Of a DNA stretch of 9,648 bases, positions 6,776 through 9,648 are shown piece by piece. The stretch covers positions 1 to 9,648 of the forward strand of contig CALXVO010000042.1 in assembly GCA_944392065.1 (NCBI GenBank). The letters run 5' to 3'. The notes beneath the pieces were generated by a model, which did not search any database, had not been told where the DNA came from, and saw nothing but the letters and a program-made list of their open reading frames with translations. How positions within the stretch are numbered: position 1 is the first letter of the stretch; every line of letters begins with the position of its first letter. The stretch comes from an uncultured Clostridia bacterium (GTDB lineage: Bacteria > Bacillota > Clostridia > TANB77 > CAG-508). A program made the translations under genes and the position numbers.

Positions 6776-6804
6776 TTTATACCAGTTTTTGTTATTTTTT
6801 TCAA
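6776..6804 (-). promoter_or_regulatory. Sigma-A promoter for the DUF5711-like/cvpA pair
   Basis: Read leftward, TTGAAA (6804-6799) and TATAAA (6781-6776) each match consensus at five of six positions and are 17 bp apart, ending 25 bp before the TTG start. No hairpin terminator is visible between the YkvI-like stop (6847) and this promoter, so read-through from upstream may add to expression. Confidence 0.75.
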
Positions 6805-6846
6805 TACTTTTTTAGAAAATGTTAGGTCTAGATGTTACTCCTTATT

Positions 6847-7842
6847 CTATATTATATAAATAAATTGCACAAGTCCCAATAAACCAAATACAGGATACAT
6901 CAAATTAACCAAATTAGAAAAACTAAAATTGGATATTAGTATTGCTGAAATACAGATTATCATTGCTAAAATTTTATAAGTTCTTCTACTTTTTGTGCAA
7001 TTTTCTAGAAATCCATATCCTGCCGATATCATAGTAGAATAAATTGCAAAAATAATTACAATTCCATATATGTATTTAAATATATTTCCGTACATGCCTG
7101 CAATATGTACTATCGGGATTTCTATATTACCGATATTTTCAAAATTAAACATAATTAAGAATATTATGATTGACAAAGCCAAAAATATAACTGTTGCCAT
7201 TATACTTATTCTTTTCTCATTATTTTTTGAGTATTCCTTTAGGCTTATCAAAATTGGGATTAGCAATATACTATTGTAACTTGCATATTCAACACTTTTT
7301 ATAATCCAGTTACCAGAAAATTCTATTTTGTTTAAATCCAATTTATTTAACGTTTCTAACACATTTGCTTTCATACCTATGATTATTACAATAACTATTA
7401 AAATAGGAATAATTATACTATTTATTTTAGCTATACCTTCTATACTTTTCATAAATGTTATATAACATATTAATAAGATTATTATTAAAGTTACTATATT
7501 AGGTATATTAAATTCTTGCTTAAAATAAGCCACAAATCCAGCAACCATTATATAAAAAGACATTAATAGAAATATATTAATTATTATATTTATTATATAT
7601 TTTAATATTGTAATATTATTTTTTCTTTCTAAGAGTTCATTATAGGACTTGATATTATTATTATTTGATATCTTTAATACCTTATATATTACAACTCCTG
7701 TTATTAAGCATGATACAATAATTCCTATTATTCCGTTTTCTTTATATATATTAAAAAAACTATATATTTCTTGTCCTGATGCAAAACCTGCACCGATTAG
7801 CGTTCCTATAATTACAAACACTGCTTTTATACTTTTTCTCAA
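6847..7842 (-). CDS. YkvI-like integral membrane protein (APC/LeuT-fold transporter homologue)
   Basis: Predicted 331-aa polytopic membrane protein with about ten hydrophobic segments and short loops. Residues 13-26 read GTLIGAGFASGQEI, the signature of the YkvI group, which resembles the unwound first helix of LeuT/APC-type transporters. SAGYGF (273-278) and YPVFGLLGL (316-324) also fit the group. The substrate is unknown; relatives of this fold carry amino acids or similar small solutes with Na+ or H+. The first candidate TTG (7848) is only 2 nt from GGAGG (7855-7851), while the TTG at 7842 is 8 nt away and yields MRKSIKAVFVIIG, matching the usual N-terminus, so 7842 is chosen. The ribosome binding site is buried in a hairpin shared with the end of the preceding gene, which suggests controlled or reduced translation or partial termination. 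Confidence 0.83.
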   Translation of the reverse strand: MRKSIKAVFVIIGTLIGAGFASGQEIYSFFNIYKENGIIGIIVSCLITGVVIYKVLKISNNNNIKSYNELLERKNNITILKYIINIIINIFLLMSFYIMVAGFVAYFKQEFNIPNIVTLIIILLICYITFMKSIEGIAKINSIIIPILIVIVIIIGMKANVLETLNKLDLNKIEFSGNWIIKSVEYASYNSILLIPILISLKEYSKNNEKRISIMATVIFLALSIIIFLIMFNFENIGNIEIPIVHIAGMYGNIFKYIYGIVIIFAIYSTMISAGYGFLENCTKSRRTYKILAMIICISAILISNFSFSNLVNLMYPVFGLLGLVQFIYII

Positions 7843-7846
7843 AATC

Positions 7847-7879
7847 AAAACCTCCCCATAAAATTTATGAGAAGGTTTT
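7847..7879 (-). promoter_or_regulatory. Intercistronic hairpin burying the ribosome binding site
   Basis: Read leftward, aaaaccttctcataaa (7879-7864) pairs with tttatggggaggtttt (7862-7847) over 16 positions: 14 Watson-Crick pairs and two U-G pairs. The innermost pairs must open to leave a loop. On the plus strand the two wobbles would be A-C mismatches, so the fold favours the leftward transcript. The 3' arm contains the GGAGG of the YkvI-like gene, and the 5' arm starts 8 nt after the GldG-like stop codon. The A/U-flanked stem followed by GATTTTG could also act as a leaky intrinsic terminator. Confidence 0.6.
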
Positions 7880-7887
7880 CTTCTTTA

Positions 7888-9444
7888 TTACTTCTTTCTT
7901 CTTCTGAATTGCCATACCACCATACCAATTATCATAATTACTACCGGTATTGTAAATATTATTGCAAGGATATTAGTATTTTGTTCTTGTGTTACTGTGT
8001 AAGTTGATTGTTCAGCATCTTTTCTAATTGTAATCATGTTCTCTCTTCCTGTTAAATACGCAATAGAATTTATAGCTAGATCCTCATTATTATAAAAGTC
8101 CAATGCATATGAGTAATATTGTGAACTGATTGCTATTTGTAAGTTTGTTATAAATATATTGTTTGAGTATACAATTAATTCTGATGTGGTATTTTCATCA
8201 ATTGTTTTCTTTAATAATGCCCCCACTGTAGCATTTCCTGCATCTTCATCATCATCAGTTTGAGTTGCTGTCTCTATTGAATAATCTGTTCTATAGAATG
8301 AATTTTCTCCAGTAGTTGCTAGAGTTTCTACTGCTACTCCCAATTCTTCTAGTCTCTCGCTATCTGCAATATCTATTCTTCCTGCTGTCATGAAGCATGC
8401 ATTCATATTCATATTTGTTTCAGATGTTACGCTTGTATAAGGACTTACTGTTACAAGTATTGCAGATGGTGTACCATAAAGCATTCTGTCAGAATCTTGT
8501 TCTAGCATAACACCCTCGGATATGCTAATACCATATTCGTCTAATACTTCTTGGAAATTAGGCATTTCTTTTCCCGTGGAGTTTGGATCTGAAAATAATA
8601 TTATCTTTCCTCCACTTTGAATATAGTCTAATATTGCATCTCTTTCTGCTTCTGTAATATCCTCTGCTAAGGTTGTTATCATTAATACTGAGCAATCATC
8701 CGGTACAGAACCCGCTGTTAATAAATCTATGTCTTCGAATTCATAAGCTTCATCCTCTAAATCTACACCGAAATAGTACAAATAATCTGATGAATATTTG
8801 TTATGCCCTGTTAAGTTATATATTACTGGCTTTTCATCTGTGGTTACATCTATTATTGCATTTGTTAACACTTCTTCAACAGTATTTTTTAGTTGTCCTG
8901 TTGTGTAGTCTGTTGTATATAAGTCATATATAGATAATATTTTTTCTCTTTCTGAACTTTTTACAATTACCCCTGTACTATCTGCCGTTAATCCATATTC
9001 ATCTGTCAAATCCGGTCTAGAAGTAACATCTTCTACAATTTCTATTTTTATAGCATCATTTATGCCATTATATTTTTTAGAAATATCTTCTACACCATTA
9101 TATTGTTGACCTACCATTTGATTTATTATATTTTGATTTATTATTATTATTTCTACTTCTTTATCGATATTCTTCGCTATTTGTTTTGACTGTTCTGATA
9201 AGCTGTATACTTTATCTTTTGTGAAATCAAAATCTGCCAAATTTGCTTTTTCTACAGCAATATTAATTCCTATGCAGGCTGCAACTATAATTAATATTAA
9301 TAGTACAGTTAATGATGTTTGCCTTAACCATTTTGCTTTCTTTTCTTTAAATGGTTTTTCTTTTTTAACAACTAAATCTTTTGAATTGTTCTCTTTATTT
9401 TGTTCTTCTTTATTAGGTAAATCTTTTATCTCATTTTCTTTCAA
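7888..9444 (-). CDS. GldG-like auxiliary subunit of an ABC-2-type transporter
   Basis: Predicted 518-aa protein of the ABC_transp_aux/GldG-like group, extracytoplasmic partners of ABC-2 permeases. In Bacteroidetes, GldF and GldG were tied to gliding; in Firmicutes the exported substrate is unknown. A long charged N-terminus (1-40) precedes a transmembrane helix (about 42-63). FDFTKDKVYSLSEQSKQIAKN (72-92, shown here in part) has the conserved D-T-x-x-K-x-Y-S-L-S pattern of the first domain. The second domain, about 205-390, includes VIYNLTGHNKY (207-217) and a Rossmann-like strand YIQSGGKIILFSDPN (274-288). A C-terminal helix (about 491-512) ends in RRRKK. An acidic patch TDDDED (396-401) is a local oddity. 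The start is TTG with GAGGTG (9456-9451) 6 nt upstream. It follows the permease gene by 16 bp, so they form one operon. Confidence 0.85.
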   Translation of the reverse strand: MKENEIKDLPNKEEQNKENNSKDLVVKKEKPFKEKKAKWLRQTSLTVLLILIIVAACIGINIAVEKANLADFDFTKDKVYSLSEQSKQIAKNIDKEVEIIIINQNIINQMVGQQYNGVEDISKKYNGINDAIKIEIVEDVTSRPDLTDEYGLTADSTGVIVKSSEREKILSIYDLYTTDYTTGQLKNTVEEVLTNAIIDVTTDEKPVIYNLTGHNKYSSDYLYYFGVDLEDEAYEFEDIDLLTAGSVPDDCSVLMITTLAEDITEAERDAILDYIQSGGKIILFSDPNSTGKEMPNFQEVLDEYGISISEGVMLEQDSDRMLYGTPSAILVTVSPYTSVTSETNMNMNACFMTAGRIDIADSERLEELGVAVETLATTGENSFYRTDYSIETATQTDDDEDAGNATVGALLKKTIDENTTSELIVYSNNIFITNLQIAISSQYYSYALDFYNNEDLAINSIAYLTGRENMITIRKDAEQSTYTVTQEQNTNILAIIFTIPVVIMIIGMVVWQFRRRKK

Positions 9445-9460
9445 TTATTTCACCTCTCTC

Positions 9461-9648
9461 CTACTTTACCGTTTTTCTTCTTTTTATTAAAATAATTGTA
9501 ATTAATATGCACATTATTGTAATTGATAATAAACATACTGTATCCGATATTGAAATTAATCCATATGGGAATCTTAGGAATTTATCAATTAAGTCTATAC
9601 TAGAAAAAATAGTACTTATATCTACTAAAAACCATGGTGCTACTAAAA
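9461..9648 (-). CDS. ABC-2-type transporter permease, C-terminal part (runs off window)
   Basis: Only the last 61 residues are present; the gene continues past the right edge. The fragment has a hydrophobic segment around residues 33-54 ending in the basic tail KRRKTVK. Just before it lies FLRFPYGLISISDTVCLL, which matches the usual end of GldF-like and NosY-like ABC-2 permeases: a short re-entrant stretch (G-L/V-I-x-x-x-D), a last helix and a terminal K/R cluster. The GldG-like gene 16 bp downstream supports this. The ATPase subunit would be expected upstream, outside the window. Family assignment from so short a piece rests mainly on context. Confidence 0.7.
   Translation of the reverse strand, partial: LVAPWFLVDISTIFSSIDLIDKFLRFPYGLISISDTVCLLSITIMCILITIILIKRRKTVK

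Noticed and set aside
6635..6859. Rightward 74-codon frame across the DUF5711-like promoter region
   Set aside because: Antisense to a supported gene start and its promoter; the hydrophobic composition is that expected of the complement of Lys/Glu/Ile codons.
8673..9490. Rightward frames antisense to the GldG-like gene
   Set aside because: Shadows of a gene with clear domain structure and operon context; no start signals.

Overview
The window is strongly A+T-rich chromosomal DNA. The gene content is that of a Gram-positive, peptidoglycan-bearing Firmicute, most likely an uncultured Clostridia lineage. The evidence is a cell-wall DD-carboxypeptidase, an LCP-family wall-polymer ligase, a ComEA-type DNA receptor, strong AGGAGG ribosome binding sites and near-consensus sigma-A promoters. 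No rRNA or lineage marker allows a genus call.

Left flank (1-864): an initiator tRNA-Met gene (leftward) has a clear promoter and a terminator. Beyond its 3' end lie nested inverted repeats and an 11-bp tandem repeat that no gene explains. The 540-bp gap to its right holds no convincing protein gene. It does hold a possible rightward promoter that overlaps the tRNA promoter's -35 box, and a cluster of inverted repeats (454-609) that folds on paper into a closed multi-branch structure, an unassigned RNA candidate.

Middle (865-4624): a leftward comEA-like gene diverges from a rightward D-alanyl-D-alanine carboxypeptidase gene. The carboxypeptidase gene converges on a leftward LCP (LytR-CpsA-Psr) gene, with one perfect 15-bp hairpin between them. 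The 387-bp divergent gap contains repeated TACAATT/TACAATTCACA motifs in both orientations just upstream of the carboxypeptidase promoter.

Right (4625-9648): all genes run leftward. An ABC-type permease (3' end only) is followed after 16 bp by a GldG-like auxiliary protein. A hairpin that buries the next ribosome binding site comes next, then a YkvI-like membrane transporter homologue. A separate promoter then drives a DUF5711-like anchored protein and a CvpA-family membrane protein, ending at a textbook terminator. Between that terminator and the LCP promoter sits an 81-bp element with 22-bp imperfect terminal inverted repeats and 8-bp flanking direct repeats, which looks like a MITE.

Most genes act at the cell envelope (wall trimming, wall-polymer attachment, transport, membrane proteins of unclear role). 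Five of the six leftward genes with visible starts use TTG or GTG rather than ATG. I see no CRISPR array, phage gene, complete insertion sequence or defence system. The most unusual material is non-coding: the MITE-like element, the RNA-like fold at 454-609 and the RBS-burying hairpin at 7847-7879.
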